A stretch of 64,000 nt of DNA from Streptomyces sp. NRRL F-6676 (GCF_000725625.1 NZ_JOHS01000040.1:56611-120610); one strand, 5' to 3'; shown: positions 27,707 to 36,937, counted from the stretch's first letter. Notes: generated by a model not told the origin, from the letters alone. Numbers and translations: made by a program.

Positions 27707-28690
27707 CTACCGCGTAGCGAACCCGTACGCCGTCTCCGAGCGGTACGTCTGGCCCGCGTCCAGGCGGGTGCTGGGGAACTCCGGTCGGTTCGGGGAGTCC
27801 GGGTAGTGCTGGGTCTCCAGCGCGACGCCGTCGCCGGCCACGAACGGCGCCGGCAGATGGTCGCCGGTGTACACCTGCACCCCCGGCTCCGTCGTCGCCA
27901 CCGTCAGTACCCGCCCCGACGCCGGGTCGTACAGCTCGGCCACCGGCTCCGCCACCCCCGTCACGCCCTTGTCGAGCACGAGGTTGTGGTCGTACCCGGT
28001 GCCCACCTTCCGCGCCGTCCGGAAGTCGAACCGCGTCCCGTCCACCGCCGCCTCCTCCCCCGTGGGGATGAGGTCAGCGTCCACCGGCGTGTACCGCCCC
28101 GCGGCGAGCGACAGCTCGTGCCCCGCCGCGCCACCCGTGCCGGGCGCGGCCCCCGCCAGGTTCCAGTAACTGTGATTCGTCAGGTTCACCACGGTCGCCG
28201 CGTCCGTCACCGCCTCGTACGCGATCCGCAGCGTCCCGTCCGCGTCCAGCGTGTACGCCGCGGACACCTCCAGACGGCCCGGGAACCCCTCCTCGCCGTC
28301 CGCCGAGACCCGGGACAGCCGTACGCCGTGCTCGATCTCCTCGACGGCCCACACGCGCTTGTCGAAGCCGTGCTCGCCGCCGTGCAGGGAGTTCGGCGCG
28401 TTGTTGGCGGCGAGCGTGTACGTCCGGCCGTCGAGCGTGAAGCGGGCGCCGCCGATCCGGTTGGCGTACCGCCCGACCAGGGCCCCGAAGTACGGCGCGG
28501 GACAGCCGAGGTAACCGTCGAGGGAGTCGAAACCCAGCACCACGTTGGCGGTGCGCCCCTCGCGGTCCGGGACCTCGACGGACTGCACGATCCCCCCGTA
28601 CGACAGCACCCGCACCCGTACCCCGGCCCGTTCGAGCGTGCAGCGGTGCACCTCGGTGCCGTCCGGAAGCGTGCCGAAAAGTTGATTCAT
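27707..28690 (-). CDS. galM: Aldose 1-epimerase (mutarotase), cytoplasmic
   Basis: 327 residues without signal peptide (MNQLFGTLPDGTEVHRCTL). The GalM signature elements are present in order: LSYGGIVQSVEVPDREG, GALVGRYANRIGGARF, NHSYWNLAG with the catalytic-type His, and YDHNLVLDKG. It is the intracellular counterpart of the Tat-exported enzyme at 634-1848, and the two align over their whole mature lengths. It is convergent with the FG-GAP gene and stands alone. No Shine-Dalgarno is obvious, so initiation may be leaderless or weak. Confidence 0.92.
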   Translation of the reverse strand: MNQLFGTLPDGTEVHRCTLERAGVRVRVLSYGGIVQSVEVPDREGRTANVVLGFDSLDGYLGCPAPYFGALVGRYANRIGGARFTLDGRTYTLAANNAPNSLHGGEHGFDKRVWAVEEIEHGVRLSRVSADGEEGFPGRLEVSAAYTLDADGTLRIAYEAVTDAATVVNLTNHSYWNLAGAAPGTGGAAGHELSLAAGRYTPVDADLIPTGEEAAVDGTRFDFRTARKVGTGYDHNLVLDKGVTGVAEPVAELYDPASGRVLTVATTEPGVQVYTGDHLPAPFVAGDGVALETQHYPDSPNRPEFPSTRLDAGQTYRSETAYGFATR

Positions 28691-28818
28691 GGGGAAAGGC
28701 TAGGGCCTGTCGTTTGGATCAGGCCGCAGGAGGGTGACGGTGTCGACTCAACCGCCGGTGAGCGGGGTCTGGTGCGTGCAGCTGCAAGGCGGAGGAGGGA
28801 GTCGATGCGGTGGGGGTC

Positions 28819-28851
28819 CCCCCTGCTCGAACGAAGTTGAGAGCTTGGGGG
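28819..28851. repeat. Dispersed hairpin element between galM and the SGNH gene
   Basis: CCCCCTGCTC (28819-28828) and GAGCTTGGGGG (28841-28851) form a stem with a 12-nt loop containing GAACGAAGTTGA. This hairpin is a family commonly scattered between Streptomyces genes. It abuts the stop of the SGNH hydrolase gene and could terminate that transcript. Confidence 0.65.
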
Positions 28852-28856
28852 AGGCC

Positions 28857-29750
28857 CTAGGTCACGGGCTTCTTCGCGGTGATGGTGCGGTAGGCGATCT
28901 GGGCGAGTCGGGCCTGCCCGTCGCGGCTGGGGTGGAACCAGTCCCAGTGGCTCAGCTGGGCCGGGCCGAAGCGGTAGTCGTGGACCGCGTTGCCGTCGAA
29001 CCGGCAGCGGGCGTCCTCGGCGCAGACCTCCTTCAGCACCTTGTTGTACGCCTCCACCCGCTTCTGCACGGCGTCGCGGCGCAGCGTCGCCTTCGTGTCC
29101 AGCGCGTCGGCGTCGCCGAGCATGGAGGGGCAGATCCCCAGCTTCCAGATCTGTTTGCCGAGCGCGCTGGTGCGGCCCTGCGCCCACAGCCGCTTGAGGT
29201 TGGGCACGCTCGCCACGTACACCTGACTCTTCGGCAGCTTCGCGCGCAGGGTGGCGAGCGCGTCCTTGAACTCGGCGCGGAAGTCGGCCACCGGGGTCAT
29301 CTGCCTCGTGCTGTCCCGGCAGGCGTCGTTGGCGCCGGCCATCACCGTGACCAGCTCGGGCCTGCGGCGTACGGCCTTGGCCATCTGGGCCGGCACGTCG
29401 GCCATCCGGGCGCCGGTCACCGCGTAGTTCCAGCTGTGCGTGGCGGCGTCGGCCTTGCCGAGGAGCCGTACCGCGAGGCTGTCGACGGAGGCGTCGCTGC
29501 CGGTGGCCCAGGAGACGGCGGGGCAGTCCGAGAGCACGTTGCAGGCGTCGAAGCCGCGGGTGATGGAGTCGCCGACGGCCGCGATCGAGTCGGGGCTCGT
29601 GTCCCAGACGGGGGCGGAGCGGCTGGTGGCGGCGGAGTGCGGGGTGCCGCCGCCGGAGTCGCAGCCGGCCGCGCCCAGTACGAGGGCGGCGGCCACCGCG
29701 GCCGCGGCCCGCATCCGGCGGTTCTGGCCGCGCGGCGCCTGGTTCCCCAT
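28857..29750 (-). CDS. SGNH/GDSL hydrolase lipoprotein
   Basis: 297 residues. The N-terminus (MGNQAPRGQNRRMRAAAAVAAALVLGAAGC) ends in a lipobox with Cys30, so the enzyme is membrane-anchored outside the cell. The four SGNH blocks are seen: GDSITRG near residue 60 (Ser nucleophile), the Gly block around TGARMADVP, GANDAC near 137 (Asn), and DWFHPS near 272 (Asp and His). It therefore hydrolyses esters, perhaps of lipids or acetylated sugars. AGGAGGGG lies about 11 nt upstream of the ATG. The extra Cys pairs (CNVLSDC, CAEDARC) suggest disulfides, as in secreted Streptomyces relatives. Confidence 0.88.
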   Translation of the reverse strand: MGNQAPRGQNRRMRAAAAVAAALVLGAAGCDSGGGTPHSAATSRSAPVWDTSPDSIAAVGDSITRGFDACNVLSDCPAVSWATGSDASVDSLAVRLLGKADAATHSWNYAVTGARMADVPAQMAKAVRRRPELVTVMAGANDACRDSTRQMTPVADFRAEFKDALATLRAKLPKSQVYVASVPNLKRLWAQGRTSALGKQIWKLGICPSMLGDADALDTKATLRRDAVQKRVEAYNKVLKEVCAEDARCRFDGNAVHDYRFGPAQLSHWDWFHPSRDGQARLAQIAYRTITAKKPVT

Positions 29751-30026
29751 CCCCTGGTTCCCCTCCTGATCGGAAACTGATCGCGAATGTGTGGCCTCTG
29801 TGGTGAACGTGACCGTCCGGTGATCCGTATGCAGAAGACGGGCGTGTTGGCGGCCACGGTCGCTCAGTGCCGCGTCCCGATGGGTGAAACCTCGGGGTTC
29901 ACGCGCACTGGGACCGACGGTACGTCACACTCCCGGCACCGTCGCACGGTAGCCTCGCCACGTGGCCGCCCCCGCCACCGTCGTTCCGTAAAGTTACACA
30001 ATGCGCCGCTCTGCCCGGAGGTTCAG

Positions 30027-30521
30027 GTGACGACACGTGGAGTCCTGTACGTGCACTCCGCGCCCCGCGCACTGTGCCCGCACGTCGAGTGGGCGATCGC
30101 CGGCGTGCTCGGGACCCGGGTGAGTCTGGACTGGATCCGCCAGCCGGCCTCGCCGGGGACGTGGCGGTCGGAGTTCTCCTGGCGCGGTGAGGCCGGGATC
30201 GCCTCCAAGCTCGCGTCGGCGCTGCGGGGGTGGCAGCTGCTGCGGTTCGAGGTGACGGCCGAGCCGTGCGCCGCCGCGGAGGGGGAGCGGTACAGCTGTA
30301 CGCCGGAGCTCGGGATCTTCCATGCGGTCACCGGGATGCACGGGGACATCCTGATCCCGGAGGACCGGTTGCGGGCGGCGCTGGTGCGGGCCCAGCGGGG
30401 GGAGACGGAGCTGGAAGGCGAGCTGGCGAAGCTTCTCGGCAAGCCGTGGGACGACGAGCTGGAACCGTTCCGCTACGCGGGCGAGGGCGCGCCGGTGCGG
30501 TGGCTCCACCAGGTCGTCTGA
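30027..30521 (+). CDS. DUF3145 family protein
   Basis: 164 residues from GTG (VTTRGVLYVHSAPRALCPH), with GGAGG 5 nt upstream. The N-terminus VLYVHSAP and the middle block SPGTWRSEFSWRGEAG..LASALRGW are the conserved core of DUF3145, an actinobacterial family of unknown function. It ends GAPVRWLHQVV. It sits just downstream of the fabDHPF cluster on the other strand, a conserved arrangement in Streptomyces. No catalytic motif or membrane segment is visible. Confidence 0.9.
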   Translation: MTTRGVLYVHSAPRALCPHVEWAIAGVLGTRVSLDWIRQPASPGTWRSEFSWRGEAGIASKLASALRGWQLLRFEVTAEPCAAAEGERYSCTPELGIFHAVTGMHGDILIPEDRLRAALVRAQRGETELEGELAKLLGKPWDDELEPFRYAGEGAPVRWLHQVV

Positions 30522-30888
30522 GCTGCGGTCCGGTTGCGCACCGGGGGTGCGCCCGGGATTTTCTCGCCCCCGCCGCCCTTGCCCTTCCCGTCCCTTCAAC
30601 GGGCTCCGCCCCTTGGACCCCGGGGTGCGATTTCGGCTGACGGCCGGTGGGGGTGCGCCGCGCAGTTCCCCGCGCCCCTGAGAGACCGGGTGCGCCCGGG
30701 GCTTTTCAGGGGCGCGGGGAACCGCGCGATCAGCCACGACGCGCCCGCAGTCGCCACACGATCCGCTCGGCCGCTCGGCCGCTCGGTCGCTCGATCCGCT
30801 CGGCCCGGGTTCCAGGGCGCCCCGCCCACGGCAAAGGCTCCCACCCCCTCGGGGGTGAGAGCCCTGAGCCGGCGGGGCAGTCGGACCG
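30522..30888. repeat. Repeat-rich gap between DUF3145 and fabF
   Basis: This 367-bp gap holds no gene. It contains copy C of the 65-bp element (30559-30623, with the hairpin GGGGC-TCC-GCCCC type), two opposed copies of the GCGCGGGGAAC(T/C)GCGCGA element (about 30660 and 30712), an array of CCGCTCGG-like 8-mers (about 30764-30808), and the fabF terminator at 30836-30863. Confidence 0.75.
30836..30863 (-). terminator. fabF terminator hairpin
   Basis: GGCTC-C-CACCCCC pairs with GGGGGTG-A-GAGCC around a 2-nt loop, with one internal mismatch. It lies 26 bp past the fabF stop. Confidence 0.75.
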
Positions 30889-32160
30889 TCAGATCGACCT
30901 GAACGCCAGCACCACGTTGTGGCCGCCGAAGCCGAAGGAGTCGTTGAGGGCGGCGATGCGGCCCTCGACGGGGAGTTTGCGGGCCTCGCCGCGGACCACG
31001 TCCGCGTTGGCCTCCGCCTCCGGGTCCAGGTTCTCGACGTTGATCGTCGGCGGCGCCACCCGGTGGTACAGGGCGAGCACCGTCGCGACCGACTCGACGC
31101 CGCCCGCGCCGCCGAGCAGATGGCCGGTCATCGACTTCGTACCGGAGACCGCGATGTGGTCGGCGTCGTCGCCGAACACCTTTCGCAGCGCCTTCAGCTC
31201 GGCGATGTCACCGGCCGGCGTCGACGTCGCGTGCGCGTTGACGTGCACGATCTCCGCCGGGTCCAGGTCCGTGCGGTCCAGCAGGTTCTGGAGGGCGTAC
31301 GAGATGCCCCGCCCCTCCGGCTCCGGCTGCACGATGTCGTGGCTGTCGGCGGAGATGCCCTGGCCGACCGCCTCCGCGTAGACGCGGGCGCCGCGCGCGG
31401 CGGCGTGCTCGGCGGACTCCAGGACGATCACGCCCGCACCCTCGCCGAGGACGAAGCCGTCCCGGCCGGTGTCGAAGGGGCGCGAGGCGCCCTGCGGGTC
31501 GTCGTTGTTCTTGGACATCGCCATCATGTTGCCGAACGCGGCGATCGGCAGCGGGTGGACGGCCGCCTCCGTACCCCCGGCGACGACCACGTCGGCCCGC
31601 CCGGTACGGATCATCTCGATGCCGTAGCCGATGGCCTCCGCGCCCGAGGCGCAGGCCGAGACGGGGGTGTGCACGCCCGCGCGGGCGCCCACGGCGAGCC
31701 CCACGTTGGCCGAAGGACCGTTCGGCATCAGCATCGGCACGGTGTGCGGGGAGACCCGGCGTACGCCCTTCTCCTTCAGCACGTCGTACTGGTCGAGCAG
31801 GGTGGTCACGCCGCCGATGCCGGAGGCGATGACCGTGCCCAGGCGGTCGGGGTCGACGGCGGGGTCCTCGCCGGCCTTGCCGGTGAACCCGGCGTCCGCC
31901 CATGCCTCCTTGGCCGCGATCAGCGCGAACTGCGCCGAGCGGTCCAGGCGGCGGGCCTGCGGCCGCGGGATCGACTCGGAGGGCTCCACGGCGATCTGCG
32001 CGGCGATGCGGACCGCCTGGTCGGCGGCCCAGTCCTGCTCCAGAGGACCCACGCCGGAGCGTCCGGCGACCAGGCCCTCCCAGGTGGAAGTCGCGTCGCC
32101 ACCCAGCGGTGTGGTTGCGCCGATACCGGTGACGACCACAGTGCGATTGGTCGAGCTCAC
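30889..32160 (-). CDS. fabF: Beta-ketoacyl-ACP synthase II
   Basis: 423 residues from GTG (VSSTNRTVVVTGIGATTPLG), with GGAGA about 10 nt upstream. It elongates acyl-ACP with malonyl-ACP in type II fatty acid synthesis. The thiolase fold carries Cys170 in VSACASGAEAIGYG, one His in HVNAHATSTPAGD and the second in KSMTGHLLGGAGG. The final NDSFGFGGHNVVLAF is canonical. It is the last gene of fabD-fabH-acpP-fabF. The 137-bp gap to acpP carries long GC-rich inverted repeats that may lower read-through, consistent with the much higher need for ACP. Confidence 0.97.
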   Translation of the reverse strand: MSSTNRTVVVTGIGATTPLGGDATSTWEGLVAGRSGVGPLEQDWAADQAVRIAAQIAVEPSESIPRPQARRLDRSAQFALIAAKEAWADAGFTGKAGEDPAVDPDRLGTVIASGIGGVTTLLDQYDVLKEKGVRRVSPHTVPMLMPNGPSANVGLAVGARAGVHTPVSACASGAEAIGYGIEMIRTGRADVVVAGGTEAAVHPLPIAAFGNMMAMSKNNDDPQGASRPFDTGRDGFVLGEGAGVIVLESAEHAAARGARVYAEAVGQGISADSHDIVQPEPEGRGISYALQNLLDRTDLDPAEIVHVNAHATSTPAGDIAELKALRKVFGDDADHIAVSGTKSMTGHLLGGAGGVESVATVLALYHRVAPPTINVENLDPEAEANADVVRGEARKLPVEGRIAALNDSFGFGGHNVVLAFRSI

Positions 32161-32297
32161 GGGGATTCTTTCTCCAACGTTACGAGGATGAAGCGGCGCC
32201 ACCGCCGGGTGGCGGGGCAGTGGGGCCGTGTGCGGCGGCCGCCGCCGGCGGCGCCGGCAGGGTCCGCCGGACGGCCCCGGCCCAGGTGATCGGCGGA

Positions 32298-32546
32298 TCA
32301 GGCCTGGTGCTTGAGGATGTACTCGGTGGCGTCGCCGACCGTCTTGAGGTTCTTGACGTCGTCGTCGGGGATCTTGACGTCGAAGCGCTCCTCGGCGGCG
32401 ACGACGACCTCGACCATGGAGAGGGAGTCGACGTCCAGGTCGTCGGTGAAGGACTTCTCCAGCTTCACGTCCTCGACCGGGATGCCGGCGATCTCGTTCA
32501 CGATCTCCGCGAGACCCGCGACGATCTCTTCCTGCGTGGCGGCCAT
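32298..32546 (-). CDS. acpP: Acyl carrier protein
   Basis: 82 residues, acidic, four-helix ACP. Ser41 in DVDSLSMVE is the 4'-phosphopantetheine site. The start MAATQEEIVAGL has AAGGAG at 9 nt. The protein carries growing acyl chains between FabD, FabH and FabF. A 227-bp gap separates it from fabH, long enough for an extra promoter, as is known for other Streptomyces acpP genes. Size and motif fit the primary-metabolism ACP rather than a polyketide ACP. Confidence 0.97.
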   Translation of the reverse strand: MAATQEEIVAGLAEIVNEIAGIPVEDVKLEKSFTDDLDVDSLSMVEVVVAAEERFDVKIPDDDVKNLKTVGDATEYILKHQA

Positions 32547-32773
32547 GTTGGCGCTCCTTCGGTGTGTATCCAGAGGGTGTGGCGTGGGCCGGAGAATTCC
32601 GGCCGGTGCGCTGGGGGTGCCCGACACATGCCCGCGGCGTCGCGACGCCCGGCACGCACGCTCGCCGCGTCGCCGAACCGCCCACGTGGCTCCGCCACGA
32701 GGGCGCTCCGGCGCCTTGCGATCGCACGCGCCGAACGCCGCTCCTTCTCCCGCGCTCATGTGCCCGACATCCC

Positions 32774-33805
32774 CTAGGGGAGGGTAACGACCGTGGCGGC
32801 GTAGACGAGACCCGCCCCGAATCCGATGACGAGCGCGGTGTCGCCGCTCTTCGCCTCGCCGGTCGCCAGGAGCCGCTCCATCGCGAGCGGGATCGAGGCG
32901 GCCGAGGTGTTGCCGGTGGTGCGGATGTCCCGGGCGACCGTGACGTGCTCCGGCAGTTTGAGGGTCTTCACCATCGAGTCAATGATCCGCACATTGGCCT
33001 GGTGCGGGATGAAGACGTCCAGTTCGTCCGGGCTGATCCCGGCCGCGTCCAGCGCCTGCTGAGCGACCTTCGCCATCTCGAACACGGCCCAGCGGAACAC
33101 CGCCTGGCCCTCCTGGGTGATCGCCGGGAACTTGATGTTCCCCGCGCTGTCCAGCGGGAGTCGCGAGACGTCGCCGACGTGGAAGTCGTTCCACGGCACG
33201 GTCTGCCGGATCGTCTCGGCCTTGTCGCCCTCCGAGCCCCACACGGTCGGGCCGATGCCCGGCTCCTGCGCGGGGCCGACGACGACCGCGCCGGCGCCGT
33301 CACCGAACAGGAAGGCCGTCGAGCGGTCCTCCAGGTCGGTCAGGTCGCTCAGCCGCTCCACGCCGATGACCAGCGCGTACTCCGCGGAACCGTCGACGAT
33401 CATGCCCTTGGCCAGGGTGAGCCCGTAGCCGAAGCCCGCGCAGCCCGCCGAGATGTCGAACGCGGCGGCCTTGTCGGTGCCCAGTTTGTCCGCGATCTCG
33501 GTGGCGATCGCCGGGGTCTGGCTGAAGTGCGAGACGGTGGAGACGACGACGGCGCCGATCTGCTCCGCGGCGATCCCCGCGTCCGCGATCGCCTTGCCGG
33601 CCGCCTCGATCGACATGGCGGCGACGGTCTCCTCGTCGTTCGCCCAGTGCCGGGTCTCGATGCCGGAGCGGGAGCGGATCCACTCGTCGGAGGAGTCGAT
33701 CTTCTCCAGGATCACCTCGTTGGGCACCACGCGTACGGGGCGGTAGCCGCCGACGCCGAGAATACGGGCGTGCGGGGCGCCCTTGGCGGGCTTGATCTTC
33801 GACAT
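32774..33805 (-). CDS. fabH: Beta-ketoacyl-ACP synthase III
   Basis: 343 residues (MSKIKPAKGAPHARILGVGG). It starts fatty acid synthesis by condensing a short acyl-CoA with malonyl-ACP; in Streptomyces branched primers are favoured. Catalytic residues are Cys122 (DISAGCAGFGYG), His in FIPHQANVRI and Asn in RTTGNTSAAS. The start lies 11 bp after the fabD stop, so they share a message. Length and motifs are standard. Confidence 0.97.
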   Translation of the reverse strand: MSKIKPAKGAPHARILGVGGYRPVRVVPNEVILEKIDSSDEWIRSRSGIETRHWANDEETVAAMSIEAAGKAIADAGIAAEQIGAVVVSTVSHFSQTPAIATEIADKLGTDKAAAFDISAGCAGFGYGLTLAKGMIVDGSAEYALVIGVERLSDLTDLEDRSTAFLFGDGAGAVVVGPAQEPGIGPTVWGSEGDKAETIRQTVPWNDFHVGDVSRLPLDSAGNIKFPAITQEGQAVFRWAVFEMAKVAQQALDAAGISPDELDVFIPHQANVRIIDSMVKTLKLPEHVTVARDIRTTGNTSAASIPLAMERLLATGEAKSGDTALVIGFGAGLVYAATVVTLP

Positions 33806-33816
33806 GGGGCTCCTTG

Positions 33817-34764
33817 TCAGGCGCCCGCCGCGTCGGCGGCAGGGGTCGCCGCCTCGGCGACGAGCTCACGGGCGGCGGCGAGGTCGTCGGGGGTCTTCAG
33901 CGCCAGCGTCTTGACGCCGGGCAGCGCGCGCTTGGCCAGACCGGTCAGGGTGCCGCCGGGGCACACCTCGAGCAGCGCGGTCGCGCCCAGCGCCTGGAAC
34001 GTCTCCATGCACAGGTCCCAGCGCACCGGGTTGGCCACCTGGCCGACCAGCCGCTGAAGCACCTCGGTGCCGGCCGTGACGGTACGGCCGTCCTTGTTGG
34101 ACACGTACGGGACGGCCGGGTCCGCGGGGGCCAGCTCGCCGGCGGCCTTCGCCAGCGCCTCGACCGCGGGGGCCATGTGGTGCGTGTGGAAGGCGCCCGC
34201 GACCTTCAGCGGGACGACCCGGCGCACGCCCTCCGGCTTGTCCCCGGCCAGCGCCTCCAACTGCTCCAGCGTGCCGGCGGCGACGATCTGGCCCGCGCCG
34301 TTGACGTTGGCCGGGGTCAGCCCCAGCTTCTCCAGGTGCGGGATCGTGGTCTCCGGGTCACCGCCGAGCAGCGCCGACATCCCGGTCGGGGTGACGGCCG
34401 AGGCCTCGGCCATGGCCAGGCCACGGGTGCGCACCAGCTTCAGCGCGGCGGTGTCGTCGAGGACACCGGCGAGCACGGCGGCCGTGATCTCGCCGACGCT
34501 GTGGCCCGCGACCGCACCGGGCGCGAGGACGGCGACGTCGCCGAGGGCGGACGCCGACAGCAGGCCCGCGGCCACCAGCAGCGGCTGCGCCACCGCGGTG
34601 TCGCGGATCGCGTCCGCGTCGGCCTCGGTGCCGTAGTGGACGAGGTCGAGCCCGATGGCGTCCGACCACGCGGCAACACGGTCGGCGGCACCGGGGAGTT
34701 CGAGCCAGGGGGTCAGGAAGCCGGGCGTCTGGGCGCCCTGGCCGGGAGCGACGAGTACGAGCAC
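33817..34764 (-). CDS. fabD: Malonyl-CoA:ACP transacylase
   Basis: 315 residues. The start GTG at 34764 (read VLVLVAPGQGAQTPGF) was chosen because known FabD proteins begin MLVLVAPGQG and a GAGAG site lies 8 nt upstream; GTG at 34770 is the alternative. The nucleophile Ser89 is in GHSVGE, and the His of the dyad is in GAFHTHHM. It loads malonate on AcpP for FabH and FabF, and often serves polyketide synthases too. It is the first gene of the cluster, transcribed from the gap behind fasR where a hairpin (34832-34850) lies. Confidence 0.96.
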   Translation of the reverse strand: MLVLVAPGQGAQTPGFLTPWLELPGAADRVAAWSDAIGLDLVHYGTEADADAIRDTAVAQPLLVAAGLLSASALGDVAVLAPGAVAGHSVGEITAAVLAGVLDDTAALKLVRTRGLAMAEASAVTPTGMSALLGGDPETTIPHLEKLGLTPANVNGAGQIVAAGTLEQLEALAGDKPEGVRRVVPLKVAGAFHTHHMAPAVEALAKAAGELAPADPAVPYVSNKDGRTVTAGTEVLQRLVGQVANPVRWDLCMETFQALGATALLEVCPGGTLTGLAKRALPGVKTLALKTPDDLAAARELVAEAATPAADAAGA

Positions 34765-34831
34765 TCTCACACTCTCTCTTGTGGACGGCCACGACCGCCC
34801 GTGGGGACAAGGACGAAGAACAGCAGGGGGA

Positions 34832-34850
34832 TTTGTGGACCCCCCACAAA
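34832..34850 (-). promoter_or_regulatory. fasR-fabD intergenic hairpin / possible FasR site
   Basis: TTTGTGG (34832-34838) and CCACAAA (34844-34850) form a perfect 7-bp inverted repeat 68 bp upstream of fabD and 4 bp after the fasR stop. It may be the fasR terminator or part of the binding region for FasR, which is known to activate fabDHPF in S. coelicolor. Sequence alone cannot separate the two. Confidence 0.5.
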
Positions 34851-34854
34851 AAGC

Positions 34855-36060
34855 CTAGATCTGGGGATCTCCATCGACCAGACGCCCCAGGATCAGCGCG
34901 ATCCGCAAGGTGAAAGCGGAGCGTACATCAGAGGGTGACCACCCGGTGACGTCTGTCACACGTCGGAGCCGGTAGCGCACGGTGTTGGGGTGAACGAACA
35001 GCATCCGGGCGGCGCCTTCGAGACTGGACGCCTGTTCCAGATAGACACTGAGCGTCTCCAGGAGCGCGGAGCCAGCCTCCTCCAGCGGTCTGTAGATCTC
35101 CTCCACCAACTGCTCGCGCGCGGAGGGGTCCCCGGCCATCGCGCGCTCCGGCAGGAGATCGTCGGCGAGCACCGGGCGCGGGGCGTCCTGCCAGGCCGAA
35201 CACGCTTTCAGTCCGGCCGCGGCGGCCTGCGCGGAGCGGGTCGCGGCGAGCAGGTCAGGCACGATCGGACCGGCCACCACGGGGCCCGCGGCGAACGGCC
35301 CGATCAGTGACTTGGCGACCTGCAACGGGTCGCTGTTGCCCCCGGCGATCACCACCAGCCGGTCCCCGAGCACCCCGGTGAGCACCTGCACCTTGGCGTG
35401 CCGCGCCGCCCGCCGGATCGCCTCGACCGTCAGCTCGCTGTCCCCGTCGGGCGCGGTCCCCAGCACCACGCACACATGGTCCGGCGAGTTCCAGCCGAGG
35501 GCGGCGGCCCGGCTGACGGCGCCCTCGTCGGCCTCCCCGCTCAGCACGGCGTTCACGACGAGCGACTCCAGCCGGGCGTCCCAGGCGCCGCGCGCCTCCG
35601 CGGCCTGCGCGTACACCTGCGCCGTGGCGAAGGCGATCTCGCGGGCGTAGACGAGCAGCGCCTCGCGCAGCACGGACTCGTCGCCGGGGGCCGCCACCTC
35701 GTCGATGGCGGACTCCATCACCTCGATCGTGGTCCGCACCATCTCCACGGTCTGCCGCAGCGTGATCGCCCGGGTCAGCTCCCGGGGCGCGGTGCCGAAC
35801 ACGTCCGTGGAGATCGCCTGCGGGGTCTCCGGGTGCCGGAACCACTCGGTGAACGCGGCGATACCGGCCTGCGCGACCAGCCCGATCCACGACCGGTTCT
35901 CGGCGGGCATCGCCCGGTACCAGGGCAGCGTCTCGTCCATCCGCGCGATCGCCTGCGCGGCGAGCCGCCCGGAGGACTTCTCCAGCCGCCGCAGCGTCGC
36001 GACATGCGAAGGAGGAGAGGACGCGGAGGGACCGGCGGAGCCGGCTTCGGGTTCGGACAC
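34855..36060 (-). CDS. fasR: PucR-type regulator FasR, activator of fatty acid synthesis
   Basis: 401 residues from GTG (VSEPEAGSAGP). The C-terminal helix-turn-helix of the PucR/CdaR class is clear: SVYLEQASSLEGAARMLFVHPNTVRYRLRRVTDVTG (about residues 340-375). A GGDEF-like/ligand region occupies the middle. It stands immediately upstream of fabD in the same direction. In S. coelicolor the protein at this place (FasR) binds the fabD promoter and is needed for fabDHPF expression. The assignment rests on domain type plus exact context. Confidence 0.92.
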   Translation of the reverse strand: MSEPEAGSAGPSASSPPSHVATLRRLEKSSGRLAAQAIARMDETLPWYRAMPAENRSWIGLVAQAGIAAFTEWFRHPETPQAISTDVFGTAPRELTRAITLRQTVEMVRTTIEVMESAIDEVAAPGDESVLREALLVYAREIAFATAQVYAQAAEARGAWDARLESLVVNAVLSGEADEGAVSRAAALGWNSPDHVCVVLGTAPDGDSELTVEAIRRAARHAKVQVLTGVLGDRLVVIAGGNSDPLQVAKSLIGPFAAGPVVAGPIVPDLLAATRSAQAAAAGLKACSAWQDAPRPVLADDLLPERAMAGDPSAREQLVEEIYRPLEEAGSALLETLSVYLEQASSLEGAARMLFVHPNTVRYRLRRVTDVTGWSPSDVRSAFTLRIALILGRLVDGDPQI

Positions 36061-36233
36061 GGAACAAGACTGCCTTATCGGGCCGCCAGGCCGCGGCGCC
36101 GGGGTCACCCCCCGGAGGGGGCGCCCCCAAAGGGCGCGGGGAACTGCCCGACCGGCCACGGGGGCGGGAGGGGCAGGGGCGGCGGGGGCGAGCGGAACAT
36201 GCCAAGCCCCGCAGGGCTACCGTTGGCCCCGTG

Positions 36234-36884
36234 ATGGACGTACGCCGCGCCGACACCCGCTACCCCGGCGGAGCCGAACCCACCGGAATAACGACCCGCC
36301 ACGCCTTCTCCTTCGGCCCCCACTACGACCCCGACAACCTCCGCTTCGGCCCCCTCATCGCCTGCAACGAGGAACACCTCGCCCCCGGCGCCGGCTTCGA
36401 CGAACACCCCCACAGCCACACCGAGATCGTCACCTGGGTCGTCGAGGGCGAACTCACCCACCGCGACGACGCCGGCCACGCCACCGTCGTCCGCCCCGGC
36501 GACGTCCAGCACCTCAGCGCCGCCTCCGGCGTCCGCCACGTCGAACGCAACGACGGCGACGAGCCCCTCACCTTCCTCCAGATGTGGCTGGCCCCCCGCG
36601 ACCCCGGCGGCACCCCCTCCTACGCGGTCGTCCCCGGCATCGCGGACTCCACCCCGTACGCCCTCCCCGCCGCCGGCGCCATGCTCCACGTCCGCCGCCT
36701 CACCCCCGGCGCCCGCACGGCCGTCCCCGAGGCCCCGTACGTCTACGTCCACGTCGTCCGCGGCGAGATCACCCTGGACGGCGAGCACCTGCACCCGGGC
36801 GACGCCGCCCGCCTCACCCACCCCGAGGACATGGCGGCGGTGGCGGAGACCCGGGCGGAGTTCCTGCTCTGGGAGATGGCCTGA
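36234..36884 (+). CDS. Pirin family protein
   Basis: 216 residues. The start MDVRRADTRYPGG is the second of two adjacent possible starts (GTG 36231, ATG 36234). The pirin bicupin signature is present: GPHYDPDNLRFGPL, then FDEHPHSHTEIVTWVVEGELTHRD with two His and one Glu that bind iron, and VRPGDVQHLSAASGVRHVE. Pirins can act as quercetinases or redox cofactors. The codons are unusually C-rich at third positions even for this genome. It stands alone, convergent with the Lrp gene. Confidence 0.9.
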   Translation: MDVRRADTRYPGGAEPTGITTRHAFSFGPHYDPDNLRFGPLIACNEEHLAPGAGFDEHPHSHTEIVTWVVEGELTHRDDAGHATVVRPGDVQHLSAASGVRHVERNDGDEPLTFLQMWLAPRDPGGTPSYAVVPGIADSTPYALPAAGAMLHVRRLTPGARTAVPEAPYVYVHVVRGEITLDGEHLHPGDAARLTHPEDMAAVAETRAEFLLWEMA

Positions 36885-36937
36885 AGCGGCCGCGAAGGAG
36901 ACGGTGCCGCCGGCCCGGTGAGGCGGCCCGGGGTGCC

